This document shows, in pieces, positions 6,265 through 12,416 of a DNA stretch of 12,427 nt. Where the stretch lies: assembly GCA_002315235.1 (NCBI GenBank), contig DCGK01000127.1:1-12427 (forward strand), given 5' to 3'. Both the position numbers and the translations under genes were made by a program. Below the pieces are notes generated by a model, which saw only the letters and a program-made list of their open reading frames with translations, searched no databases and was not told the origin of the DNA. This DNA is from Ruminococcus sp. UBA1780 (GTDB taxonomy: Bacteria; Bacillota; Clostridia; Oscillospirales; Ruminococcaceae). Positions within the stretch are counted from its first letter, which is position 1. The number at the start of each line of letters is the position of its first letter.

Positions 6265-9042
6265 ATGAAAAAAATTCTGGACTGGAACAGATATACAGAA
6301 AAGGCAGTACAGACAGTGTCGGAAGGCATTGTAATGCTTATTAATAAAAACAACGTTCTTCCTCTGAAAAAAGAAAAGGAAGTTGCTGTATTCGGACGAA
6401 TTCAGCTTCATTACTACAAGAGCGGTACCGGCTCAGGCGGTATGGTAAATGTATCAAAGGTAACCGGCATCGTTGACGGACTCCGTGAAAGCGGAATAAA
6501 AATCAACGATGAGCTTTATTCGGTATATGAGGCATGGGATGAGAAAAATCCCTTCAATCCGGGTGCCGGATGGGGTACTGAGCCGTGGTCTCAGGAGGAA
6601 ATGCCTCTCGGTGATGAGCTTGTAAAGAGAATTGCGTCACAGTGCAGCACTGCAGTCGTGATTATAGGAAGAACAGCCGGTGAAGAACAGGACAACAGAG
6701 CTGAAGACGGAGCGTTTTTCCTCAGTGATACTGAGAGAGAGATGGTTCGCAAGGTAAGAGCTGCCTTCCCTGAGATGATAGTTCTTCTTAATACCGGCGG
6801 ACTTATGAATACGCTCTATATCGAGGAAAATAATCCGGATGCACTTCTCTATGTGTGGCAGGGAGGAATGACCGGCGGTACAGGAACAGCTGATGTGCTT
6901 ACAGGAAAGGTGAGTCCGTCAGGAAAGCTTACTGATACTGTTGCGTACAGTATTTCCGATTATCCTGCAACTGATAATTTCGGTGACAGAGAGAGAAACT
7001 TCTATGCCGAGGACATATATGTCGGCTACAGATATTTTGAGACTTTTGCAAAGGACAGAGTTCACTATCCTTTCGGATTTGGTCTTTCATATACAACATT
7101 TACTCTCGGAAATATAAAGCTTGAAGGTATTCCGTATCATGATTATTCCGATTTCGGAGCGGATTTCACTGTAAGTGTTACAAACACAGGAAATTTCAGC
7201 GGCAAGGAAGTTGTCCAGGTTTACTGTGAGGCTCCTCAGGGCAGACTCGGAAAGCCTTCCAGAGTTCTCTGCGGTTTTGCAAAGACAAGGGAAATTGCAC
7301 CGGGCGGAACAGATAAGGTACGAATCAGAGTAAAATTTGCAGATTTTGCCTCGTTTGATGATTCAGGAGTTACGGGAAACAAAAACTGTTTTGTTCTTGA
7401 ACCTGGCGAATACAGATTTTATGTTGGAACCGATGTAAGAAATGCTGCTCTTATGGCTGCAGTAACGCTTCCTGAAAAAGATACGGTTGTTATCAGCAGA
7501 CACAGTCAGTGCTGTGCTCCTGTGCTTCCGTTCAGGAGGATTAAGCCTGAGCTTCAGGATGACGGAACATTCAGAGTAACATACGAGGATGTGCCGCTTT
7601 CAGAGGTTGATGAGCAGGAAAGAAGAAAATCACTGATTCCGGCAGAGATTCCGTATACAGGAGACAGAGGAATCAAACTTGCTGATGTTGTGAACGGCAG
7701 CGGCACACCTGAGGAATTCATTGCTCAGCTTTCAGATGAGGATCTTGCATGTTTAAGCCGCGGGGAGGGTATGGGAAGTCCGAGAGTAACAGCCGGGACA
7801 GCTTCTGCATTCGGCGGGGTTACTGACAGACTCGGTGAATTCGGAATTCCGTGCGGATGCTGTGCTGACGGTCCGTCCGGAATGAGACTTGACTGCGGAA
7901 TCAAGGCATTCAGCCTTCCTAACGGTACAATGATTGCATCAACGTTTAACCCTGAGCTTGTTACAGAGCTTTTTGAAATGACCGGAGCTGAGATGGCGGA
8001 AAACAAAGTTGACTGTCTGCTCGGACCGGGAATGAATATACACAGACATCCTCTGAACGGAAGAAACTTCGAATATTTTTCAGAGGATCCGTTCCTGACC
8101 GGAACCATGGCATGTGCAGAGCTTACAGGTATGCACAGAAGCGGTTCAGAGGGTACGATAAAGCATTTCTGCGGAAACAATCAGGAAACAGGAAGACTTG
8201 TTACTGATTCAGTCATTTCCGCAAGAGCACAGAGAGAAATTTATCTCAGGGGCTTTGAGATGGCTGTCAGACAGACAGGAGCGTCTTCTGTTATGAGTAC
8301 TTACGGTGCACTTAACGGACTGTGGACAGCAGGAAACTTTGATCTGATTACAATGATTCTCAGAAATGAATGGGGATTTGACGGAATGGTTATGACTGAC
8401 TGGTGGGCTTCTGTAAATGACCGGGGTCAGAAACAGAGCAAGTCAAATCTTGCAGCTATGGTAAGGGCACAGAATGATGTCTACATGGTTTGTTCAGACT
8501 GTGAGAACAATCCTGACAATATTATCGAATCACTTCAGAACGGTACTCTTCAGCGTGCGGAGCTTCAGAGAAATGCGTTAAATATATGCCGTTTCCTTAT
8601 GAAGTCCAATGCCATGAAGCATATGATGAACACATATGAAAAAACAGAAATAATAAACCGTCCTGAGGAGGATGAAGGCAGTGATGCTCCGGTTGTGCTT
8701 TATGAACTTGACAGGGAAGCTGATATTTCGCTTGAGGATATCAGAACTGACAAGGGAAGTGCCTTCTGCTATGAGCTTACTATAACCACACCGGGATGCT
8801 ACGAAATTACGATTACGGCAGCATCTGACCAGAGCGAAACAGCTCAGATTCCGGTTACATATTTCAACAACGGAACAGTCTGTGCTACGCTTACATTCAA
8901 CGGAACAGGCGGAAAATATACAGAGCTTACAAAGGAAGTGTACATGTATTCGAGGTTTAACACGATTCGTTTCTATTTTGCACAGAGCGGACTTAAGCTC
9001 AGGAATATAAAATACAGATTTAAAGCTCCGCTTGACAGATAA
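6265..9042 (+). CDS. GH3 beta-glucosidase-type enzyme with swapped domain order
   Basis: A cytoplasmic glycoside hydrolase family 3 enzyme (925 residues, no signal peptide) that probably removes terminal beta-linked glucose from imported oligosaccharides. Domain order is unusual. The alpha/beta sandwich (GH3_C) comes first: VSEGIVMLINKNNVLPL at 18-34, PFGFGLSYTTF at 269-279. An FN3-like domain follows (about 290-395). The TIM barrel comes last (about 470-785) with ADGPSGMR (534-541), GRNFEYFSEDPF (599-610), IKHFCGNN (632-639) and MTDWW (710-714), where Asp712 is the expected nucleophile. Glu140 in AGEEQD is the likely acid/base. Residues 800-925 form an extra beta-rich domain. R. albus and Butyrivibrio beta-glucosidases share this swapped order. 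ATG 6265 is preferred because AGAAGGGAA (6246-6254) precedes it, although spacing is long. In-frame GTG 6229 and ATG 6241 lack a Shine-Dalgarno. Exact substrate (glucoside or xyloside) is uncertain. Confidence 0.93.
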   Translation: MKKILDWNRYTEKAVQTVSEGIVMLINKNNVLPLKKEKEVAVFGRIQLHYYKSGTGSGGMVNVSKVTGIVDGLRESGIKINDELYSVYEAWDEKNPFNPGAGWGTEPWSQEEMPLGDELVKRIASQCSTAVVIIGRTAGEEQDNRAEDGAFFLSDTEREMVRKVRAAFPEMIVLLNTGGLMNTLYIEENNPDALLYVWQGGMTGGTGTADVLTGKVSPSGKLTDTVAYSISDYPATDNFGDRERNFYAEDIYVGYRYFETFAKDRVHYPFGFGLSYTTFTLGNIKLEGIPYHDYSDFGADFTVSVTNTGNFSGKEVVQVYCEAPQGRLGKPSRVLCGFAKTREIAPGGTDKVRIRVKFADFASFDDSGVTGNKNCFVLEPGEYRFYVGTDVRNAALMAAVTLPEKDTVVISRHSQCCAPVLPFRRIKPELQDDGTFRVTYEDVPLSEVDEQERRKSLIPAEIPYTGDRGIKLADVVNGSGTPEEFIAQLSDEDLACLSRGEGMGSPRVTAGTASAFGGVTDRLGEFGIPCGCCADGPSGMRLDCGIKAFSLPNGTMIASTFNPELVTELFEMTGAEMAENKVDCLLGPGMNIHRHPLNGRNFEYFSEDPFLTGTMACAELTGMHRSGSEGTIKHFCGNNQETGRLVTDSVISARAQREIYLRGFEMAVRQTGASSVMSTYGALNGLWTAGNFDLITMILRNEWGFDGMVMTDWWASVNDRGQKQSKSNLAAMVRAQNDVYMVCSDCENNPDNIIESLQNGTLQRAELQRNALNICRFLMKSNAMKHMMNTYEKTEIINRPEEDEGSDAPVVLYELDREADISLEDIRTDKGSAFCYELTITTPGCYEITITAASDQSETAQIPVTYFNNGTVCATLTFNGTGGKYTELTKEVYMYSRFNTIRFYFAQSGLKLRNIKYRFKAPLDR

Positions 9043-9047
9043 ATTCA

Positions 9048-9076
9048 TTGACAGACATAAGGTGATACAAAATCAT
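9048..9076 (+). promoter_or_regulatory. Weak candidate promoter before the FTR-like gene
   Basis: A perfect -35 hexamer TTGACA (9048-9053) lies six bases after the GH3 stop. Seventeen bases further is AATCAT (9071-9076), a poor -10 with only four of six matches. It could give the FTR-like/thioredoxin pair its own transcript, but readthrough from GH3 is equally possible because no hairpin terminator lies between. Confidence 0.28.
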
Positions 9077-9105
9077 CGTTTTTTACGGAACAGGAGGAGA
9101 CAGCA

Positions 9106-9306
9106 TTGAAAATCACACTTAATACTGATGAGGAGATTGTAAAAACCATCAGGGAAGGCCTTAAGCGTACCGGAGGGTACTGCCCGTGCCGGAGAGAAAA
9201 GAAAGAAGAATACAGGTGTATGTGTGAAGAGTTTAAAGCACAGGCTGCAGATCCCGGATTTGAAGGATACTGTCACTGCATGCTTTACTATAAGTCTAAA
9301 GATTAA
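9106..9306 (+). CDS. Small FTR-like [4Fe-4S] disulfide reductase catalytic protein
   Basis: A 66-residue protein related to the catalytic (beta) subunit of ferredoxin:thioredoxin reductase, which uses a [4Fe-4S] cluster beside a redox disulfide to pass ferredoxin electrons to a thioredoxin disulfide. The three Cys-x-Cys pairs are visible: YCPCR (Cys26, Cys28), RCMC (Cys38, Cys40) and YCHCMLYY (Cys56, Cys58). By homology Cys26, 38, 40 and 56 would hold the cluster, and Cys28 and Cys58 form the active disulfide. Spacing is CPC-X9-CMC-X15-CHC, not the cyanobacterial and plant CPC-X16-CPC-X8-CHC. The start is TTG, supported by AGGAGG (9092-9097) eight bases before it. A thioredoxin gene follows 38 bases later and is the likely partner. 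No FTR alpha subunit or NADPH thioredoxin reductase is nearby, so the electron donor is inferred. Confidence 0.82.
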   Translation: MKITLNTDEEIVKTIREGLKRTGGYCPCRREKKEEYRCMCEEFKAQAADPGFEGYCHCMLYYKSKD

Positions 9307-9344
9307 TCATTGTTTTTCATTGGAAAAGAACGGAGGTAATTAAA

Positions 9345-9665
9345 ATGGCAGAAGTAAATATTACACTTGAAAATTTTGAGGAAGAAGTTGAAAAATGCAG
9401 TATTCCCGTACTGCTTGATTTCTGGGCTGAATGGTGCGGACCATGCAGAATGCTTTCACCTGTTGTTGCGGAAATAGCTGAGCAGTATGACGGAAAAATT
9501 AAAGTCGGAAAGGTAAATGTTGACAAAGTTCCGGAGCTGGCCGATGAATACGGTGTTTCAAGTATTCCGATGCTTGTTGTGATGAAGGACGGAAAGACAG
9601 CAGCTGCCTGCGTCGGTTACCGTGACAAGGGACAGGTTGAAAAACTTTTTGAAGAATTTCTGTAA
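9345..9665 (+). CDS. trxA: Thioredoxin
   Basis: A cytoplasmic thiol-disulfide oxidoreductase of 106 residues, the normal length for a single-domain thioredoxin. The active site is WCGPC at 30-34, in the usual FWAEWCGPCRMLSP context, and the cis-proline is Pro75 in SSIPML. Typical flanking parts are VGKVNVDKVPELADEYGV (54-71) and the C-terminal helix KGQVEKLFEEFL. Two further cysteines, Cys18 and Cys89, lie outside the active site. GGAGGT (9332-9337) is a strong ribosome binding site seven bases before the ATG. The gene directly follows the small FTR-like gene with no promoter or terminator between, so the pair is probably one transcript, and this thioredoxin is likely reduced through ferredoxin rather than NADPH. 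A strong terminator begins eight bases after the stop. Confidence 0.97.
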   Translation: MAEVNITLENFEEEVEKCSIPVLLDFWAEWCGPCRMLSPVVAEIAEQYDGKIKVGKVNVDKVPELADEYGVSSIPMLVVMKDGKTAAACVGYRDKGQVEKLFEEFL

Positions 9666-9672
9666 ATTCTGT

Positions 9673-9710
9673 AAAAGCTCTCTGGTCAGATATGACCAGG
9701 GAGCTTTTTT
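9673..9710 (+). terminator. Intrinsic terminator after thioredoxin
   Basis: A 16-bp stem with one G-U pair, arms 9673-9688 and 9693-9708, closes a GATA tetraloop and ends in six T residues (9705-9710). It ends the GH3/FTR-like/thioredoxin block. Confidence 0.95.
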
Positions 9711-9789
9711 GATACCGTTTACATTCAGAGAAAAAGGCTGAAACTGTAATTTAACAGATTTAATTATGCAATTCAAATAAAAAATTCAC

Positions 9790-9818
9790 TTGATTTTTAC
9801 AAAAATATATGCTATTAT
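9790..9818 (+). promoter_or_regulatory. Sigma-A promoter for the dockerin-bearing GH30 gene
   Basis: TTGATT (9790-9795), a 17-base spacer and TATTAT (9813-9818) preceded by TGC, again an extended -10. The start site should be near 9825, with a leader of about 50 bases. Upstream, 9711-9789 is AT-rich; the only motif I notice there is CCGTTTAC (9715-9722), similar to the half-sites before the GH3 gene. Confidence 0.75.
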
Positions 9819-9833
9819 TAGTTTATGGATTTT

Positions 9834-9857
9834 TGGAATTGCATGGACAATTCCATG
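9834..9857. promoter_or_regulatory. Two overlapping inverted repeats in the GH30 leader
   Basis: Repeat A pairs TGGAATTG (9834-9841) with CAATTCCA (9848-9855), an 8-bp stem with a six-base loop. Repeat B pairs CATGGA (9842-9847) with TCCATG (9852-9857), a 6-bp stem with a CAAT loop. They share bases and cannot form together. The element lies about +10 to +33, just before the ribosome binding site at 9861-9867. It could be a repressor operator, a transcript-stabilising stem or a two-state RNA switch; the sequence alone cannot decide. Confidence 0.5.
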
Positions 9858-9876
9858 TGTAAAGGAGAAGTTGAAT

Positions 9877-12153
9877 ATGAAAATTTTCAAACGTGTAGTT
9901 TCTCTTGTTACTGCCGTTGGCCTCTGCGGAACATTTGCAGGCTATATGGGAACAGGAGAAAAGGTGACAGAAGCAGCGACTGTTGTATCGCTTTCACCTA
10001 ATAACAAGTATGATATCAACAATGGTGTCTTTGAAGGATGGGGAACATCCCTCTGCTGGTGGGCAAACCGAGTAGGTTACTCAGATGAGCTTGCTTCCAA
10101 GACAGCAGAGCTTTTCTTCGGTGACTCAGGTCTCCGTATGAACATCGCCAGATTCAATATCGGCGGCGGTGATGATCCTTCACATAATCACATCACAAGA
10201 ACAGACTCGAACATGCCTGGTTACTCCAAGCTTGTAAACGGCAAGGTTGTTTATGACTGGAATGCTGACTACAACCAGAGAAACGTTCTCAAAAAGTCAA
10301 TCGCAGCCAACAAGGACCTTATCGTTGAGATGTTTTCAAACTCTCCTCCGTTCTACATGACACAGAGCGGATGTACAAGCGGTAACAAAAATGCCGGCCA
10401 GAACAACCTCAAGAACGAATGGTACGCAGGATTTGCTGACTATATGGCTGAGGTTTCTGCTCATTATGAGAAGGACTGGGGAATTCACGTTCAGAGTATT
10501 GAACCGTTCAATGAACCATATACAAACTTCTGGGGCGCATACAGCCCGAAGCAGGAAGGCTGTCACTTCGATATCGGCGACAGCGAATCAAAAATGATTA
10601 TGGAAATGAAGCGTGCGATGGCAGCCAAGGGCCTGAACAACACAATGCTCGTAGCTTCAGACGAAACATCAATTGATACACAGATTGATGCGTTCAACAA
10701 GCTTTCAGGCGATGCAAAAAATGCTATTTCACGTATTGATACACACACATACGGCGGATGGAAGAGAACAGACCTTAAGAATCTTGCAATCAAGAACGGC
10801 AAGAACCTCTGGATGAGTGAGGTTGACGGCGGTGCCACAGCAGGTACAAATGCCGGTGAAATGGGCGGTGCTCTCTGGCTCGCTAACAGAATCAGAGACG
10901 ACTGTAACGGACTTAACTGTTCAGCATGGATTCTCTGGCAGGCAATTGACAAGCACATTTCCAAGGACGGCTACATGGGCAAGAAGGACAGCGGTATGCC
11001 TGACATTAAAACAGGATTCTGGGGCCTTGCAGTTGCTGACCATGATAAGAAGAGCGTTATTTTAACTCAGAAATATTACGCTTTCGGACAGTTCTCAAGA
11101 TATATCAGACCTGGATACACAATGCTCAAGACATCTGATTCAACAGTTGCAGCATACGATCCAAAGGGTAACAGACTCGTAATCGTAGCAGTAAACGACG
11201 GCAGCAATGCAAAGCAGCTTACATTCAATCTTTCAGAATTCGGTTCACTTGGTGACAGCGTTCAGGTTATCAGAACAAGCGGCAGTGTAAACGGCGGCGA
11301 AAGCTGGAAGGATGTCGGAAAGATTCCTGTAAACGGTACTGGATTTACAGCTGATTTAAAGGCTCAGTCAGTAACAACATACATTCTTGACAACGTTAAG
11401 GCTGTTGCTTTTGAAGGCACAAAGATTGATATTCCGGCATCACAGGTAACAGGAAGCAATCCGTGGAAAGACTCAGCAGACACTGCTCAGAAGGTATTTG
11501 ACGGAAATACATCAACATTCTTTGACGGCGTAGGCAACGGCTGGGTTCAGGCTGACCTCGGCGGAACTTATGATATCTCAGCAGTCGGCTACTCACCTCG
11601 TTCAGGTTATGAATACCGTGCATACAACGGTGTGTTCTGGTCATCAGCTGACGGAAACACATGGCAGAAGATGTACACAATTGATTCCAAGCCTTCATTC
11701 GGTATGCATTATATAACTAAGCTTGAAAATACAAAGGGCGTAAGATACATCAAGTATCAGGTTCCTGAAGGAGCACCGTCTGATCCGAATATAAACAAGG
11801 ACAATGTTTACTGCTGTAACATCGCCGAGATTGAAGTTTACGGTGAAAAGGCAGCTCCGGTTGTAACAGAGCCTCCTGTTACTGAACCGCCTGTAACAGA
11901 ACCACCTGTGACAGAACCTCCGGTTACAACAACAGTTACAGAACCTCCGGTAACAACAGAAGCTCCTGCTCCTGAAAAGATTGCCGGTGACATCAACAGT
12001 GACGGTGTAATAAACAGCTTCGATATTACATCAATGATGAATTATCTTATAGGTCTTGAACCTGAGATTTCATCTGAAACAGCAGATATGAACAAGGACG
12101 GATCAGTAAGTATTCTCGACCTTATTCTTCTCAAGTCTGTTGTATCAAAATAA
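9877..12153 (+). CDS. Secreted cellulosomal GH30 glycanase with discoidin-like CBM and dockerin
   Basis: An extracellular glycanase of 758 residues. Order: signal peptide (about 1-34), GH30 TIM barrel (about 40-405), GH30 beta-sandwich (about 415-505), F5/8-type C (CBM32-like) module (about 515-656), EPPVT linker (665-693) and dockerin (701-758). The barrel has FEGWGTSLCWWANRVG (52-67), RMNIARFNIGGGDDPSHN (87-104), acid/base Glu213 in PFNEP and nucleophile Glu315 in WMSEVDGG. The GWGTSLCWW and NIGGGDDPSHN motifs fit GH30 subfamily 5 endo-beta-1,6-galactanases better than GH30_8 xylanases, so arabinogalactan side chains are the best substrate guess. The dockerin implies docking on a cohesin scaffoldin. 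ATG 9877 is chosen because AAAGGAG (9861-9867) sits nine bases upstream and a signal peptide begins there; the frame is open to a TTG at 9790, but that lies in the promoter. Family very likely, subfamily moderate. Confidence 0.92.
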   Translation: MKIFKRVVSLVTAVGLCGTFAGYMGTGEKVTEAATVVSLSPNNKYDINNGVFEGWGTSLCWWANRVGYSDELASKTAELFFGDSGLRMNIARFNIGGGDDPSHNHITRTDSNMPGYSKLVNGKVVYDWNADYNQRNVLKKSIAANKDLIVEMFSNSPPFYMTQSGCTSGNKNAGQNNLKNEWYAGFADYMAEVSAHYEKDWGIHVQSIEPFNEPYTNFWGAYSPKQEGCHFDIGDSESKMIMEMKRAMAAKGLNNTMLVASDETSIDTQIDAFNKLSGDAKNAISRIDTHTYGGWKRTDLKNLAIKNGKNLWMSEVDGGATAGTNAGEMGGALWLANRIRDDCNGLNCSAWILWQAIDKHISKDGYMGKKDSGMPDIKTGFWGLAVADHDKKSVILTQKYYAFGQFSRYIRPGYTMLKTSDSTVAAYDPKGNRLVIVAVNDGSNAKQLTFNLSEFGSLGDSVQVIRTSGSVNGGESWKDVGKIPVNGTGFTADLKAQSVTTYILDNVKAVAFEGTKIDIPASQVTGSNPWKDSADTAQKVFDGNTSTFFDGVGNGWVQADLGGTYDISAVGYSPRSGYEYRAYNGVFWSSADGNTWQKMYTIDSKPSFGMHYITKLENTKGVRYIKYQVPEGAPSDPNINKDNVYCCNIAEIEVYGEKAAPVVTEPPVTEPPVTEPPVTEPPVTTTVTEPPVTTEAPAPEKIAGDINSDGVINSFDITSMMNYLIGLEPEISSETADMNKDGSVSILDLILLKSVVSK
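11869..11955 (+). repeat. EPPVT linker repeat
   Basis: Five copies of the 15-base unit for Glu-Pro-Pro-Val-Thr, four in tandem and one after a TTVT interruption (residues 665-693). It is a flexible Pro/Thr linker between the CBM and dockerin, of the kind common in ruminococcal cellulosomal enzymes. Third codon positions vary between copies (CCT, CCG, CCA), so the repeat is kept at protein level and is not a recent DNA duplication. Confidence 0.9.
11977..12150 (+). other. Type I dockerin domain coding segment
   Basis: Residues 701-758 hold two calcium-binding loop-helix repeats: DINSDGVINSFD (705-716) followed by ITSMMNYLIG, and DMNKDGSVSILD (737-748) followed by LILLKSVV. Asp and Asn sit at loop positions 1, 3, 5 and 12 as in EF-hand-like dockerins. 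Loop positions 10 and 11, which set cohesin choice in well-studied dockerins, are Ser-Phe in the first repeat and Ile-Leu in the second, so the two faces are not equivalent and single-mode binding is more likely than dual-mode. Confidence 0.92.
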
Positions 12154-12206
12154 TCAGCTGTAAAATGATTTTAAGTTCACAGTAATTACAAATAATCAGT
12201 ACATAT

Positions 12207-12229
12207 GGTGTTGTTAAGAAACACCTTTT
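12207..12229 (+). terminator. Weak candidate terminator after the GH30 gene
   Basis: GGTGTT (12207-12212) and AACACC (12220-12225) form a 6-bp stem with a seven-base loop, followed by only four T residues. It lies 53 bases after the stop. The stem is short, so it may give partial termination. Confidence 0.45.
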
Positions 12230-12237
12230 GAAATGGA

Positions 12238-12264
12238 AATGGGCATCTCAGTGAGATGCCCATT
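12238..12264. repeat. Near-perfect 27-base palindrome
   Basis: Two 13-base arms (12238-12250 and 12252-12264) are perfectly inverted around G12251; the core arm is ATGGGCATCTCA. No T-tract follows on the + strand (only TACTATT) or on the - strand. It could be a stabilising 3' stem for the GH30 transcript or a protein-binding palindrome. Confidence 0.55.
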
Positions 12265-12271
12265 ACTATTA

Positions 12272-12308
12272 AAAAAAATAGCAGCATCGATTATGCAGCT
12301 ATTTTTTT
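12272..12308. terminator. Bidirectional intrinsic terminator
   Basis: The arms 12272-12287 and 12293-12308 pair over 16 positions with a single A-A mismatch and a CGATT loop. The left arm starts with seven A and the right arm ends with seven T, so the hairpin has a U-tract when read from either strand. It is the best main terminator for the GH30 gene and would also stop transcription arriving on the opposite strand. Confidence 0.75.
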
Positions 12309-12317
12309 ATAATCAGG

Positions 12318-12345
12318 TTGAGCTAAGAGTGGAAGTGCTTATAAA
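12318..12345 (+). promoter_or_regulatory. Weak candidate promoter between two terminator hairpins
   Basis: TTGAGC (12318-12323), a 16-base spacer and TATAAA (12340-12345). A start would fall near 12352, and the next hairpin (12368-12409) is followed by T residues. The result would be a transcript of about 65 bases, or the leader of a gene beyond the window. Confidence 0.22.
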
Positions 12346-12367
12346 AAAGTATCTCATATAAAATAAA

Positions 12368-12416
12368 CAGCGCAGCAAAGTTTTGTACATACATATCTTT
12401 GCTGCGCTGAGTTTTT
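12368..12416 (+). terminator. Terminator-like hairpin at the right edge
   Basis: CAGCGCAGCAAAG (12368-12380) pairs perfectly with CTTTGCTGCGCTG (12397-12409), a GC-rich 13-bp stem with a 16-base loop. AG and five T residues follow (12412-12416). On the - strand the stem is followed by TTTATTTTA, so it could equally end a - strand gene lying to the right of the window. Confidence 0.65.

Noticed and set aside
9790..9876. Longer GH30 reading frame starting at TTG 9790
   Set aside because: That TTG is part of the -35 box, and the segment holds the -10 and leader repeats. The signal peptide and AAAGGAG site place the start at 9877.
11396..11698. A 100-codon - strand open frame opposite the CBM
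   Set aside because: It lies opposite a well-supported discoidin-like domain and shows no motif or ribosome binding site.
11869..11955. Tandem repeat considered as a CRISPR or other DNA repeat array
   Set aside because: The units are 15-base coding repeats for EPPVT without spacers and in frame with the glycanase.
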